From: JAFECT01 sp964432415
GTDB lineage: Bacteria; Pseudomonadota; Alphaproteobacteria; Caulobacterales; Caulobacteraceae
NCBI GenBank assembly: GCA_964432415.1
Contig: CAYSNW010000014.1
Coordinates: forward strand, 7,574-71,573
DNA: 64,000 nt
Direction: 5' to 3'
Both the position numbers and the translations under genes were made by a program. Each line of letters begins with the position of its first letter. Position 1 is the stretch's first letter. The notes below the pieces were generated by a model. That model did not search any database. It worked only from the letters and a program-made list of their open reading frames with translations, and was not told the DNA's origin. Below, piece by piece: positions 52,495-63,355 of the stretch.

Positions 52495-53714
52495 TGGGCG
52501 AAGGCGTCGTCATCCTGGGCGCCGGCCACGCCGGCGGCACGGCGGCTGCGCTGCTTCGCCAGTACGGCTACGAGGGCGCCATCCATCTGATCGGTGAGGA
52601 GCCGATCGCGCCCTACCAGCGCCCGCCCTTGTCCAAGGCCTGGCTCAAGGGCGAGGCCGACGCCGACAGCCTGGCGCTCAAGCCGCTGGAATTCTACGCC
52701 GAGCACGCCGTCGATTTCCGCCCCAATATGAGGGGCGTGAGCATCAGCCGCTCGGCGCGCACCGTGACCCTGTCCGACGGCTCGACCCTGGGCTTCGAGC
52801 ACCTGATCCTGGCCACCGGCGCGCGCGCCATTCCGCTGCCGGTCCCGGGCTCCGATCTGGACGGCGTCCTGTTCCTCCGCACCGCCGCCGACGCCGAGGC
52901 GCTGAAGGCGGCGCTTGGCCCAGGCAAGCGGGTCGTCATCATCGGCGGCGGCTATATCGGTCTGGAGGCGGCGGCCTCGTCCCGGGCGCTGGGCGCCGAG
53001 GTCGTGGTGGTCGAGCGCGAGGCACGACTGCTGGCCCGGGTGGCCTGCGAGCAGCTGTCGAGCTTCTTCCAGACCTATCACGAGCAGCACCGGGTGCGCT
53101 TCATCCTGGGCGCCAGCGCCACGGCCTTCGAAGGCGCCGGCGGCAAGGTCACCGGCGTCACGCTCGACGACGGCCGCCGCCTCGACGCCGATATGGTCCT
53201 GGTCGGCGTCGGCGCCCATCCCAACGACGAGATCGCACGCGAGGCGGGGCTGGACACCGTGCGCGGCGTGGTGGTCGACCTGGACGCCCGCACCTGCGAC
53301 CCCGCGATCTTCGCCATCGGCGACGTCACCCACCGGCCCCTGCCGCTCTACGACCGCATGTTCCGGCTGGAGAGCGTGCCCAATGCCCTGGAGCAGGCCA
53401 AGCAGGCGGCCTCCGCCATCGCCGGTCGCCCGCGCCCCCCCGGCGAGGTCCCCTGGTTCTGGTCGGATCAGTACGATCTGAAGCTCCAGATCGCGGGCCT
53501 TCCCTTCGACGCCGACCGCATCGTCGTGCGCGGCGATCCGGCTGCCGCGAAGTTCGCGGTCTTCCATCTGAAGGGCGACCAGGTCCAGGCGGTGGAGGCC
53601 ATCAATTCCCCGCCCGAATTCATGATGGGCCGTATGCTGATCGGCAATCGCAAGCCTGTGGACCTGGCCAGGCTCACGGACCCGGCCGTTTCGATGAAGG
53701 AGGTCGGGGCTTGA
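52494..53714 (+). CDS. NAD(P)/FAD ferredoxin or rubredoxin reductase
   Basis: A 406-residue protein of the putidaredoxin-reductase type: FAD motif VVILGAGHAGGTAA at residues 5-18, PYQRPPLSKAWL, NAD motif VVIIGGGYIGLEAA, AIGDVTHRPLPL and the C-terminal reductase domain. It passes electrons from NAD(P)H to a ferredoxin or rubredoxin partner such as a Rieske or P450 system. No partner is encoded next to it. The ATG overlaps the stop of the alcohol dehydrogenase (TGATG), a tight coupling. Confidence 0.92.
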
Positions 53715-53724
53715 CGCCCCCGCT

Positions 53725-54336
53725 GTGACACCCCCGGCCCCCGAGGCTCATTTCCTTCCCCGGCGCCTGATCCGCGGCTGGCTCGGCGAGACCTTCGCCG
53801 GCGCCCTTTTGGACTACGCCCTGGCCAACGAGGCGCGCTTCATCCCCTCGTCGGTGAGGTCCGGCGCCCGCGGACAACGCGTGGACACGGCGGTGCGCCG
53901 CTCCCTGCGCCTGAAGGACCTCGGCGAGCACGCCCGTCCGCTGCTCGGGCTGGTGCGCAGCACCCTTCCGGCCTTCGAGGACGACCTGTGCCGCCTGCCG
54001 TCCGGCCCTGAGGACATCGACATCGAACTGGTCGCCCATGGCGATGGGGCCCACTTCCAGGCGCACCGGGACACCCCATCAGGCTCCGGAACCGGAGGCC
54101 GGCGCGTGCGGCGCCTGAGCATGGTCAGCTATCTGAACCGCACCCCGCGGGCCTTCAGCGGCGGGGCCCTGCGCTTCTACGCCATGGGGTCGGAGGACAC
54201 CCAGGACGTCCAGCCCGAGCACGACCTGCTGGTGGCCTTCCCGTCCTGGACCGAGCACAGCGTCGAGCGCGTCAACGTGCCCTCCGGCGCCTTCGCCGAC
54301 AGCCGTTTCGCGCTGAACATCTGGGTCTACGGCTAG
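53725..54336 (+). CDS. 2OG-Fe(II) oxygenase (prolyl-4-hydroxylase-like)
   Basis: The 203-residue protein has the iron ligands in HFQAHRDT (H-x-D, with Asp after the His-Arg) and FPSWTEHSVERV (distal His), with the 2-oxoglutarate-binding basic residue in the ADSRFALNIWVYG end. It should hydroxylate an unknown protein or small substrate. It starts at GTG 53725, 10 bases after the reductase stop; the reductase-oxygenase adjacency may be incidental, since such enzymes use ascorbate rather than ferredoxin. Confidence 0.88.
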   Translation: MTPPAPEAHFLPRRLIRGWLGETFAGALLDYALANEARFIPSSVRSGARGQRVDTAVRRSLRLKDLGEHARPLLGLVRSTLPAFEDDLCRLPSGPEDIDIELVAHGDGAHFQAHRDTPSGSGTGGRRVRRLSMVSYLNRTPRAFSGGALRFYAMGSEDTQDVQPEHDLLVAFPSWTEHSVERVNVPSGAFADSRFALNIWVYG

Positions 54337-54345
54337 GCGGTGGGA

Positions 54346-55524
54346 TCAGAGGTCGAGGACGGTCACGGTCCGGCCGGCCTCCAGCGCCTCGGCATGGGCG
54401 AGCCTTCGGACCAGCACATCGGCCTCCGCCAGCGCCCGCTGGGCGCCGGAGTCCTGGTCGGCCAGGGGTGTCGCCCGGCCATCGCTGATCCAGGCGCGGT
54501 GGAAGGTCTCGCGGTCGCCGGTCGCCACTAAGGGGCAGGCCAGGTCCACGGACCGCCACGCCAGGGCTGACATCGGATCGAGCCCGCCCAGGCCCGCCAG
54601 CAGCGGCGCCAGGAACAGCCGGCCGGTCACCATGGCTGACGTCGGATTGCCCGGCAGGCCGACCACGAGCCGGCCCTCTGCACGGCCGACCCAGACCGGC
54701 TTTCCGGGCTTGATGGCGACCTTGGAAAAGACCAGCTCCAGCCCATCCCCGAACGCCGCGCGGGCGAAGTCGCGCTCTCCGACCGACGCGCCGCCCGTGA
54801 CCACCACCACATCGGCCTCGGCCAGGGCTTGGGCCGCGCCCGCGCGCAGCCGGTCCAGGTCGTCGGGCAGGCGCCGCCGCCCGAGGCAGACCGCGCCCCA
54901 GCGTTCGGCCAAGGCCGCGACCCCGTAGGAAACGCTCTCCGGAATCGAGAAGGCGGTCTCGCCGGCAAGGCCCGGCTCGACCAGTTCGTCGCCGGTGCCG
55001 AGCACGACTACTCGCGGCCGGCGCCAGACCACGACCTCCGCCCGGTCGGCGCCGGCGGCCGCGACCATGGCATAGGGATCGAGCATCCGGCCCGCGGGCA
55101 GCAGCACCTCGCCGGTCCGGAAATCCGAACCTTCGGCGCGGACGTGGCGCGAGGCCGAGGAGGGCGCGGCGATGGTCGCGACATTTCCTTCGGCGGTGAC
55201 GTTCTCCTGGATGATCACCCGCTCGGCGCCGGCCGGCAGCGGCGCGCCGGTGAAGATGCGCACGGCCTGGCCGGGTCCGACGGTCCCCGCAAAACCGATT
55301 CCGGGGAGCGAGCGGCCGATCACCTCAAGCCGCGTCCCGACCGGTGGTTCGCTTGCCACCGCGTAGCCGTCCATCGAGGAGACCACAGCCCGGGGCGATC
55401 CGGTCCGGGCGGTCACCGCCTCGGCCAGCACCCGTCCGGCCGCCCGGTCCAGCGCCACCGTCTCGGCGCCGAGCGGGCGCGCGAGGTCCAGGGTCAACGC
55501 GATGGCCTCGTCGAAGGATTTCAC
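54346..55524 (-). CDS. moeA: Molybdopterin molybdenumtransferase MoeA
   Basis: A 392-residue enzyme that inserts molybdate into adenylylated molybdopterin. Seen: SSMDGYAV near residue 50, the IFTGAPLPAGAERVIIQE segment, VTGGASVGERDF and the KPGKPVWVGR/GLPGNPTSAM motifs. The start overlaps the moaC stop by 4 bases, and it is the last gene of the six-gene operon. Confidence 0.95.
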   Translation of the reverse strand: MKSFDEAIALTLDLARPLGAETVALDRAAGRVLAEAVTARTGSPRAVVSSMDGYAVASEPPVGTRLEVIGRSLPGIGFAGTVGPGQAVRIFTGAPLPAGAERVIIQENVTAEGNVATIAAPSSASRHVRAEGSDFRTGEVLLPAGRMLDPYAMVAAAGADRAEVVVWRRPRVVVLGTGDELVEPGLAGETAFSIPESVSYGVAALAERWGAVCLGRRRLPDDLDRLRAGAAQALAEADVVVVTGGASVGERDFARAAFGDGLELVFSKVAIKPGKPVWVGRAEGRLVVGLPGNPTSAMVTGRLFLAPLLAGLGGLDPMSALAWRSVDLACPLVATGDRETFHRAWISDGRATPLADQDSGAQRALAEADVLVRRLAHAEALEAGRTVTVLDL

Positions 55525-56000
55525 GGCTCGGCGGTCCAGTCGCCGCTGCGGCCCCCGGACTTGGTCAGCACCCGGATCTCGCCGATGCGCATGGTCCGGT
55601 CCACCGCCTTGAGCATGTCAAACAGGGTGAGGCAGGCCACCGACACGGCGGTCAGGGCCTCCATCTCCACCCCGGTGCGGGCCGTGGTCCGGACCTCGGC
55701 GGCGACCCGGAAGCCCGGCAGCCGCTCGTCCTCAGCGATGGTCACCGTGATCTTGGACAGGGGCAGGGGATGGCAGAGCGGGATCAGGTCGGCAGTGCGC
55801 TTGGCGGCCATCACCCCGGCCAGCTCGGCGGTGGAGACCACGGCACCCTTGGGCGTGCGGCCCTCACGGACCAGGGCCAGGGTCTCGGCCGCGCAGGTCA
55901 GCACGCCCTCGGCCGTCGCGGTGCGCGCGGTCTCGTCCTTGCCGGTGACGTCGACCATGCGCGCGCGCCCGTCGGCGTCGAGGTGGCTGAGCCTGCTCAC
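55521..56000 (-). CDS. moaC: Cyclic pyranopterin monophosphate synthase MoaC
   Basis: The 159-residue protein converts the MoaA product to cyclic pyranopterin monophosphate. Typical residues: MVDVTGKDETARTATAEG near the start, LIPLCHPLPLSK with the active-site His, and TGVEMEALTAVSVACLTLFDM. Overlaps moaB and moeA by 4 bases each. Confidence 0.96.
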   Translation of the reverse strand: MSRLSHLDADGRARMVDVTGKDETARTATAEGVLTCAAETLALVREGRTPKGAVVSTAELAGVMAAKRTADLIPLCHPLPLSKITVTIAEDERLPGFRVAAEVRTTARTGVEMEALTAVSVACLTLFDMLKAVDRTMRIGEIRVLTKSGGRSGDWTAEP

Positions 56001-56533
56001 GCGCAGACGTCCCTGAGCCGGGGCACCTGGCCGGCGAGCGAACAGGGCCGATGGCGGCTGTCCAGTTCCAGGCCCAGCACCAGGTCCCAGGCGTCGCGGC
56101 AGGCGCCGGTCGAGCCCGGCAGGCAGAAGACGAAGGTGTCCTCCGCCTGACCCGCGAAGGCGCGCGACTGCAGGGTCGCCACCCCGACCGTGGTCTGGCT
56201 GGCCTGGTGAAAGACCACCGAAAAGCCGTCCATCTCTCTGCGGAACATGGGCTTGACCGCCTCGGGTGTGACGTCGCGCGGCGCGAACCCGGTGCCGCCG
56301 GTGGTCAGGATCACGTCGATGGAAGGATCCTCGATCCAGCTCCTGAGGTGGGCGCGGATGTCCTCGACCTCGTCCTTCACCATGCCCTGGCCGGCCAGGT
56401 TGTGCCCGGCGGCGGTCAGGCGCTGGACCAGCAGAGGCCCGGATTTGTCAGTGTCCTCGTCGCGCGTGTCGGAGATGGTCAGGACCGCGATGTTCAGCGG
56501 ATGGAAGGTCAGGCTCTGGTCAATTCCGGGCAT
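55997..56533 (-). CDS. moaB: Molybdenum cofactor biosynthesis protein MoaB
   Basis: The 178-residue MogA/MoaB-type protein binds molybdopterin and adenylylates it (in organisms where MoaB takes this role). Motifs: ISDTRDEDTDKSGPLL, the ILTTGGTGFAPRDVT loop, and FCLPGSTGACRDAW. Its 3' end overlaps moaC by 4 bases; it starts 2 bases after moaE. Confidence 0.95.
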   Translation of the reverse strand: MPGIDQSLTFHPLNIAVLTISDTRDEDTDKSGPLLVQRLTAAGHNLAGQGMVKDEVEDIRAHLRSWIEDPSIDVILTTGGTGFAPRDVTPEAVKPMFRREMDGFSVVFHQASQTTVGVATLQSRAFAGQAEDTFVFCLPGSTGACRDAWDLVLGLELDSRHRPCSLAGQVPRLRDVCA

Positions 56534-56535
56534 CG

Positions 56536-56997
56536 TCAGTCTTTCCAGCGGTCGCGGCGTTGTCGGTCGGTCTCGGTCGGCTCGATCCAGCGGGCCGCGC
56601 CGGAAGCGATTTCCCGTTTCCAGAACACAGCCTCGGTCTTCAGTCGATCCATCAGATAGTCGGCGCAGGCGAAGGCCTCGGCCCGGTGCGGCGACGCCGC
56701 GGCCACAAACACCATGGCCTCGCCCGGCTCGATCTCCCCGGCGCGGTGCACGACGCTCACGCCGGAGACCTTGAAGCGCTCGAGCCCGGCCTCGGCGATC
56801 GCCCGCAGCGAGGCCTCGGTCATGCCGGGATAGTGGTCCAGCACCAGCCGCTCCACCGCCTCGCCGCCGTGGGTGGTCGGGCGCGCCAGGCCGGTGAAGC
56901 TGACCACCGCGCCGTCGCCCGGGCGGTTCTCCAGGAAGCCCGCCAGTTCGGCGGCCGGATCCAGGCTTGAGGCTGCGAGGCGGACGTTTGCGCTCAC
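56536..56997 (-). CDS. moaE: Molybdopterin synthase large subunit MoaE
   Basis: The 153-residue catalytic subunit has FTGLARPTTHGGEAVERLVLD, the VVHRAGEIEPGEAMVFVAAA core, ACDYLMDRLKTEAVFWKRE and the catalytic-Lys region KTEAVFWKRE. It combines cPMP with sulphur carried by MoaD. Starts 3 bases from moaD. Confidence 0.95.
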   Translation of the reverse strand: MSANVRLAASSLDPAAELAGFLENRPGDGAVVSFTGLARPTTHGGEAVERLVLDHYPGMTEASLRAIAEAGLERFKVSGVSVVHRAGEIEPGEAMVFVAAASPHRAEAFACADYLMDRLKTEAVFWKREIASGAARWIEPTETDRQRRDRWKD

Positions 56998-57000
56998 GCG

Positions 57001-57231
57001 TCAGCCTCCCGACAGGGCCGAGAAGAAGGCGACCTCGTCGCCGGGCCGGACCGTGGCGTCGTCGGTGACGATCTCGCGGTTGACCGCCGCCCGCGCCCCG
57101 GCGAGCGCCTCCACGCCGAGCGCGCCGCGAAGGGTCGAGACGGTCACGCCCGCGGGGTCGAGGTCAACCTCGCGTTCGGGCCCGAAGGTGTCCGACACCC
57201 GCCCGAAGAAGAGCACGCGAAAGGCGCTCAT
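57001..57231 (-). CDS. moaD: Molybdopterin synthase sulphur carrier MoaD
   Basis: A 76-residue ubiquitin-like protein ending in FFSALSGG, the double glycine needed for thiocarboxylation. The start overlaps the moaA stop by 4 bases. The activating MoeB is not encoded nearby. Confidence 0.95.
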   Translation of the reverse strand: MSAFRVLFFGRVSDTFGPEREVDLDPAGVTVSTLRGALGVEALAGARAAVNREIVTDDATVRPGDEVAFFSALSGG

Positions 57232-58268
57232 CCGCCGGTCGTGGCCATGGTGCGGCCGACCGCCGGCGCCGCCCCCCGCCGCTCGATGTGGAAGTCATGG
57301 CCCTTGGGCTTGCGCGCGATCGCCTCGCGCACCGCTTCGGCGAGCCCCTCGTCGTCGGCGCCGGCGCGCAGCGGCGCGCGCAGGTCAGTGCTGTCGGCCT
57401 GGCCCAGGCACATGAACAGGGTCCCGGTGCAGGTCAGGCGCACCCGGTTGCAGGCCTCGCAGAAATTGTGGGTCAGCGGCGTGATGAAGCCGAGTTTGCC
57501 GCCGGTCTCCTCGACCCGGACGTAGCGCGCCGGACCCGGCGTGCGCTCATCCAGTTCGGTCAGGGTCCAGAAGGAGCGCAGTTCGTCGCGGACCCGCCCC
57601 AGGGGAAGGAACTGGTCCATGCGGTCCTGCTCGATCTCGCCCATCGGCATGGTCTCGATCAGTGTCAGTCCCATGCCCTTGCCGTGGGCCCACTGAATCA
57701 TGGCCGGCAGTTCGGCGGCGTTGTCCGCTTTAAGCGCCACCGTATTGATCTTGATCCGGATTCCGGCCGCCAGGGCCGCGTCGATCCCGGCCATGACCCG
57801 GCCGAGGTCGCCGCCGCGGGTGATGCGCGCGAAGGTATCGGGGTTCAGGCTGTCGAGCGAGACATTGATCCGCCGAACCCCCAGCCGCGCCAGCTCCGCG
57901 GCGTGCCCGGCCAGGCGGGTGGCGTTGGTGGTCAGGGTCAGTTCGTCGAGGGCACCGGACCTCAGATGCCGGGACAGGGCCTCGACCAGCCCCATGAAGC
58001 CGCGCCGGACCAGGGGCTCGCCCCCGGTCAGCCGCATGCGCCTGACCCCCAGGCCGATGAACACCGAGCAGAGCCGGTCCAGCTCCTCCAGGCTCAGGAC
58101 CTCGGCCTTGGGCAGGAACTCGGGCCGCTCGGCCATGCAGTAGACGCAGCGCAGGTCGCAGCGGTCGGTCACCGAGACGCGCAGATAGTCCACCGTCCGG
58201 CCGAAGGGGTCGATCAGCGGCGCCGTCCGGGAAGCGGCGGCGGGGGAGGGGACGTCGTAGGGCGTCAT
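57228..58268 (-). CDS. moaA: GTP 3',8-cyclase MoaA
   Basis: The 346-residue radical SAM enzyme has the N-terminal 4Fe-4S cysteines in CDLRCVYC, the GGEPL motif, a C-terminal cluster in CEACNRVRLTC and FMCLG, and the final GG needed for activity. It makes the first intermediate of molybdenum cofactor from GTP. It is the first gene of the moa operon, and the 67-bp gap to yceI shows no clear riboswitch or promoter, so read-through from yceI is possible. Confidence 0.96.
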   Translation of the reverse strand: MTPYDVPSPAAASRTAPLIDPFGRTVDYLRVSVTDRCDLRCVYCMAERPEFLPKAEVLSLEELDRLCSVFIGLGVRRMRLTGGEPLVRRGFMGLVEALSRHLRSGALDELTLTTNATRLAGHAAELARLGVRRINVSLDSLNPDTFARITRGGDLGRVMAGIDAALAAGIRIKINTVALKADNAAELPAMIQWAHGKGMGLTLIETMPMGEIEQDRMDQFLPLGRVRDELRSFWTLTELDERTPGPARYVRVEETGGKLGFITPLTHNFCEACNRVRLTCTGTLFMCLGQADSTDLRAPLRAGADDEGLAEAVREAIARKPKGHDFHIERRGAAPAVGRTMATTGG

Positions 58269-58335
58269 CGGCTCAGATGTACCAGACCGGCGGGGCGGCC
58301 CGATAGCTACGACCGATGACGCGTCCCGGACGAAA

Positions 58336-58956
58336 TCAGCCCGCCTTGCGCTCGAAGGGGGCCGAGATGGTCAGGGTGACCTGGTCGCCCACCAGCGGCA
58401 CGTACTTGGTCACGCCGAAGTCCGAGCGCTTGATCAGGCCGGTGGCCTCGAACCCGACGGTGTAGGCCTTGCTGAGCGGATTGACCCCGGCGCCGTTGAA
58501 CTTCGCCTTCAGGATCACCGGACGGGTGACGCCATGGAAGGTCAGCTCACCGATGACGTCGGCGGTGGCCGGACCGGTGCGCGCGACCCGCGTCGAGACG
58601 AAGCGGATGGTCGGGTACTTCTCCGCGTCGAACCAGTCGGCGCTCTTCAGCTCGCCGTCGAGGACGGCGTTGGTGGTCGAGACCGTGGCGGTCGGGATGG
58701 TGACGTCGACCTTGTCCGAACCAGGGTTGGCCGGGTCGAGGTCGAGCGCGCCGGAAACCTTGGCGAAATCACCGTACCAGGTCGAGAAGCCCAGGTGCGA
58801 GACCGCGAACTGCACGCGGGTGTGCGACGCCTCGACCGCGAAATGACCGCCCTCGACGGCCTTGGGGTCGGCGGTGAAGGTCGACTGGGCCTGGGCCGCG
58901 GCGCCGAGCAGGAGCACGGCCGCGACGGCGGCGAAGGTCTTGGTGCGGATGGACAT
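58336..58956 (-). CDS. YceI-family periplasmic lipid-binding protein
   Basis: The 206-residue protein has a signal peptide (FAAVAAVLLLGAAAQAQ) and the YceI beta-barrel: HFAVEASHTRVQFAVSHLGF, the STWYGDFAKVSGALDLDP turn, FVSTRV, and LTFHGVTRPVILKAKF. Such lipocalin-like proteins bind polyprenyl chains such as ubiquinone precursors. The gene lies upstream of the moa operon, with a GC-rich 110-bp gap to the permease. Confidence 0.95.
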   Translation of the reverse strand: MSIRTKTFAAVAAVLLLGAAAQAQSTFTADPKAVEGGHFAVEASHTRVQFAVSHLGFSTWYGDFAKVSGALDLDPANPGSDKVDVTIPTATVSTTNAVLDGELKSADWFDAEKYPTIRFVSTRVARTGPATADVIGELTFHGVTRPVILKAKFNGAGVNPLSKAYTVGFEATGLIKRSDFGVTKYVPLVGDQVTLTISAPFERKAG

Positions 58957-59066
58957 GGAACGGCGCCTCCCAGCGCTTGCGGATCGTGAGAGCCGCAGGT
59001 GGCGCGTGGACGGAGCCGGCGGTAGGCGCGCGGACAGGACTCAGCGTTCCGCCTGGGGAACGCCGC

Positions 59067-60430
59067 TCAGTCGGAACCTCGGGCGGCGGACCAGCCGCGT
59101 CCGCGCAGCCACAGGCTCCAGTACAGGCCGAAGGCGAGGCAGACGCCGCCCATCATCGCCAGGCCCGGCAGGCCGCCGCTGACATCCAGCGCGGCGGTGA
59201 CCAGCACGGCGGCGAGGGCCGCTAGGACCAGCAGCGGAACCCAGGGGACCAGCGGTGTGCGATGATGCCCGTGGGCGGTGGAGCGGGTGGCGCGGCCCCG
59301 GATCACCGCCACGCAGAGCCAGGCATAGATCACCGCCGTGCCCGTGCCGGTGACCATGATCAGGGTCTTGAGCCCCAGGAAGCACAGGCTGCTGATCAGG
59401 ACGCCCGCCGCGAGCGTCGCGACCCAGGGCGACTGCAGACGGGGATGGACGCGGCCGAGCGCCTCGCTGACCGGCGCGGGCCAGGTCCGATCGCGTCCGG
59501 CGCGCCAGAGCTGGCGCGCGGTCAGCAGCACCATGGCGATCACGGCGTTGATTATGGCCAGGGCCACGGCCAGGCCCAGCACCCGCGCGACGGCGGGTCC
59601 CCCCGCCTCGGTGACGAAGGCGGTGATCGGCGAGTCCGAGCCCAGCAGGGCGCCAAGGTCGCGCGTGCCGGTCAGGATCGCGGTCAGCGGGATCACCTCG
59701 GCGACGACGGTGATCGCCAGCGCCCACAGGATGGCGCGCCCGATCCGGCGCGGCGCCTCGCGCATCTCCTCGCCGAAATAGACCGCAGAGCCGTAGCCGT
59801 CGAAGGCGAAGATGGCCGCCGCCACCGCCGTGCCGATCGAGACTGCGCCTGCCGCCACAAGGCCGCCATGGGCTGAGGGCGCCATGGGGTGCAGGAACAG
59901 CCCCGCGAGATCGCGGTGCGGATGGCCGAAGCCGAGCGCCGCCAGAACCACCAGGGCGATGATCTCGACCCCGACGAACAGGCCGGTGACCAGGGCGTTG
60001 GTGCGGATGTTGAGCAGGCCCAGCAGGGTGGCGCCCCAGACCACCGCCAGGGCGACCGGTGTCTGCGCCGTCTCGGCCAGGCCTAGGTAGGTCGCCACCC
60101 CCAGCGCCAGCACGGCGGCGCCCAGGATCGAATTGGCCAGGTTCAGTCCCAGCACCAGGAAGCCGGGCAGCGGCCCCAGCGTATTGCCGATCATGACGTA
60201 TTCGCCGCCGGCTGTCGGAAAGGCGGAACCGAGCTCGGCGTAGAGATGGCCGACGCAGACGGCGATCAGAGCGGCGATTCCCATGGCGATCAGGGCGCCG
60301 GAGCCGGCTTCGGCCAGGACGTCGGGCACGATGACGAACACCGAGGAGGCGGGCGTCGCCGCCGACAGGGCCAGGAACAGCGCCCCCAGCACCTTCATGC
60401 TGCGCGGGAGCGGCCAGGCCTTGGGCGCGC

Positions 60431-60434
<4 letters not shown>
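59067..60434 (-). CDS. APC-superfamily amino-acid permease
   Basis: The 455-residue protein has about 12 transmembrane segments, the initial LGALFLALSAATPASSVFVI, GSAFPTAGGEYVMIG and AIFAFDGYGSAVYFGEEM motifs of the APC family. It starts at GTG 60434 and overlaps the aspartate aminotransferase stop by 4 bases, so the two are translationally coupled. An amino-acid substrate is likely; its identity cannot be told. Confidence 0.88.
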
Positions 60435-61633
<1,199 letters not shown>

Positions 61634-61756
61634 CGGGGGTCTCCATCTCGCAAGTGCGAAAGACGGAGCGGAGGTATGGCGGAAGCCGGCCAAGCTGTCC
61701 ACCGGACCAATCCTCAATCCTTGTTGCACAATTCCTCGACGCTATAAGCGGCAGTG

Positions 61757-62479
61757 ATGAACCGCCTGTGGTCCTACCTCACCCGCATGAATGCGCGCCG
61801 CGTGCGGGCGGTCGTCGTCACGCTCGGCCTGCTGGTCACCGTCGGCCTGATCCTGTTCTTCGGCCGCACCCACGCGGGCCAGGCGACCGAGGGCGAGTTC
61901 GAGTCCTGGCTGGAACGGTTCTCCGGAAGTCCGTGGGGCCTGCCGGCGACGATCGCGGTCTTCACCATCGCCAGCTTCGTGGGCGCGCCACAGTTCGTGC
62001 TGATCGCCGCCTGCGTGGTGGCGTTCGGGCCCTGGGCCGGGTTCCTCTACAGCTGGATCGGGACCGTGGTCTCGGCGGCGGTCAATTTCTGGGTGGGGCG
62101 GTTGATGGGGGCCAAGGCCTTGGAGCGGTTCGGCGGCGACGCGATCAACCGGGTCTCCGGCTACGTCGGCCAGAACGCCTTCATCGCCTCCTTCATCATC
62201 AGGAACGTGCCGTCGGCGCCCTTCATCGTGGTCAACATGGCCTTCGGGATCTCACGCGCGTCGTTCAGCGCCTTCCTGGCCGGCTGTGCGCTGGGCGTCC
62301 TGCCCAAGACCGCGCTCGTGGCCATCTTCGGCCGTTCGTTCCTGGCCATGAGCCACAAGGGCGACTGGAAGAGCGGGCTCCTGATCGGCGCCGTCGGCCT
62401 TTTGTGGCTGGCCCTGATGCTGGGCGCGCGCGAACTGTTGAAACGGCGCCGGGCCGGCGCGGGCGGAGACGACGAATGA
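61757..62479 (+). CDS. TVP38/TMEM64 family membrane protein
   Basis: A 240-residue protein with about six transmembrane helices and the DedA/TVP38 core: FVGAPQFVLIAACVVAFGPWAGF, GTVVSAAVNFWVGRLMGAKA, and IRNVPSAPFIVVNMAFGISR. The family is involved in membrane-lipid homeostasis, with undecaprenyl or phospholipid transport proposed. ATG 61757 is used; a GTG one codon upstream would add one residue. It overlaps the GST gene by 4 bases. Confidence 0.9.
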   Translation: MNRLWSYLTRMNARRVRAVVVTLGLLVTVGLILFFGRTHAGQATEGEFESWLERFSGSPWGLPATIAVFTIASFVGAPQFVLIAACVVAFGPWAGFLYSWIGTVVSAAVNFWVGRLMGAKALERFGGDAINRVSGYVGQNAFIASFIIRNVPSAPFIVVNMAFGISRASFSAFLAGCALGVLPKTALVAIFGRSFLAMSHKGDWKSGLLIGAVGLLWLALMLGARELLKRRRAGAGGDDE

Positions 62480-63108
62480 GCCTCAAGCTGTTCTACGCGC
62501 CCGGCGCCTGCTCGCTGGCCTCCCACATCGCGCTGAACGAGGCCGGGGCCGAGTTCGAGCCCATCCGCGTCAACTTCGGGGACGCCGAGCAGCGCAAGCC
62601 GAAATACCTCGCGATCAACCCCAAGGGCCGGGTGCCCGCCCTGGTCACGGACGAGGGCATTCTGACCGAGAACCCCGCGATCTTGGACTGGATCGCCCGG
62701 CGCTGGCCCGACGCGGGCCTGGTCTCGCTCGACGACCCTTGGGCGGCGGCGCAAGTCCTGTCCTTCAACACCTACATCGCCTCGTCCCTGCATCCGGCCT
62801 TCGCCCATCTGTTCCGCCCCGAGCGCTACAGCGAGGAGGCCGGTTTCGCGGCCATCCGGGCCCGAGCGCCGGGCGCGATCGAGGGTTATTTCGACCTGGC
62901 GGAAGCTCAGCTCTCGGACGGTCCGTGGGTCCACGGCCAACGCTACACGACCTCCGATCCCTACCTCTACGTGATGACCCGCTGGTTCCTGCAGACCGGT
63001 CCGGATCGCCGCGAACGCTACCCGTTTTCCGCCGCCCATCTGGAGCGAATGCAGGCCCGGGGCGCGGTGCTTCTCACGCTGGAGACGGAAGGCCTCACAA
63101 CCCTGTGA
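62476..63108 (+). CDS. Glutathione S-transferase
   Basis: The 210-residue GST has the N-terminal LKLFYAPGACSLASHIALNEAG with the beta-class-like Cys-Ser, NPKGRVPALVTDEGILTENPAI and a C-terminal helical domain with RYTTSDPYLYVMTRW. The Cys near residue 12 fits bacterial beta-class enzymes. Its ATG overlaps the TVP38 stop (ATGA). Substrates are unknown. Confidence 0.93.
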   Translation: MSLKLFYAPGACSLASHIALNEAGAEFEPIRVNFGDAEQRKPKYLAINPKGRVPALVTDEGILTENPAILDWIARRWPDAGLVSLDDPWAAAQVLSFNTYIASSLHPAFAHLFRPERYSEEAGFAAIRARAPGAIEGYFDLAEAQLSDGPWVHGQRYTTSDPYLYVMTRWFLQTGPDRRERYPFSAAHLERMQARGAVLLTLETEGLTTL

Positions 63109-63355
63109 CCCGCCTTGGCAATTTCTCTTTTGATTGAATGGCCTAGCTTGCGAGATGCCGGGGGTCGTAGAAGTCGCACCCCTAGTCCGTTCTTAGGCCT
63201 TGAATTCGCCTTTGGGAGCAGGCAAACGGGCTTCGTCTAACGGCGGAAGACGAACATCGATTCCGCGCGATGGGGATCGCGCGGCGAGGGCGTCAACGTC
63301 AGACATCCGCCCGCGATTCCGTTCCCAACATCCCAAAGACTACGAAACGACGCTC

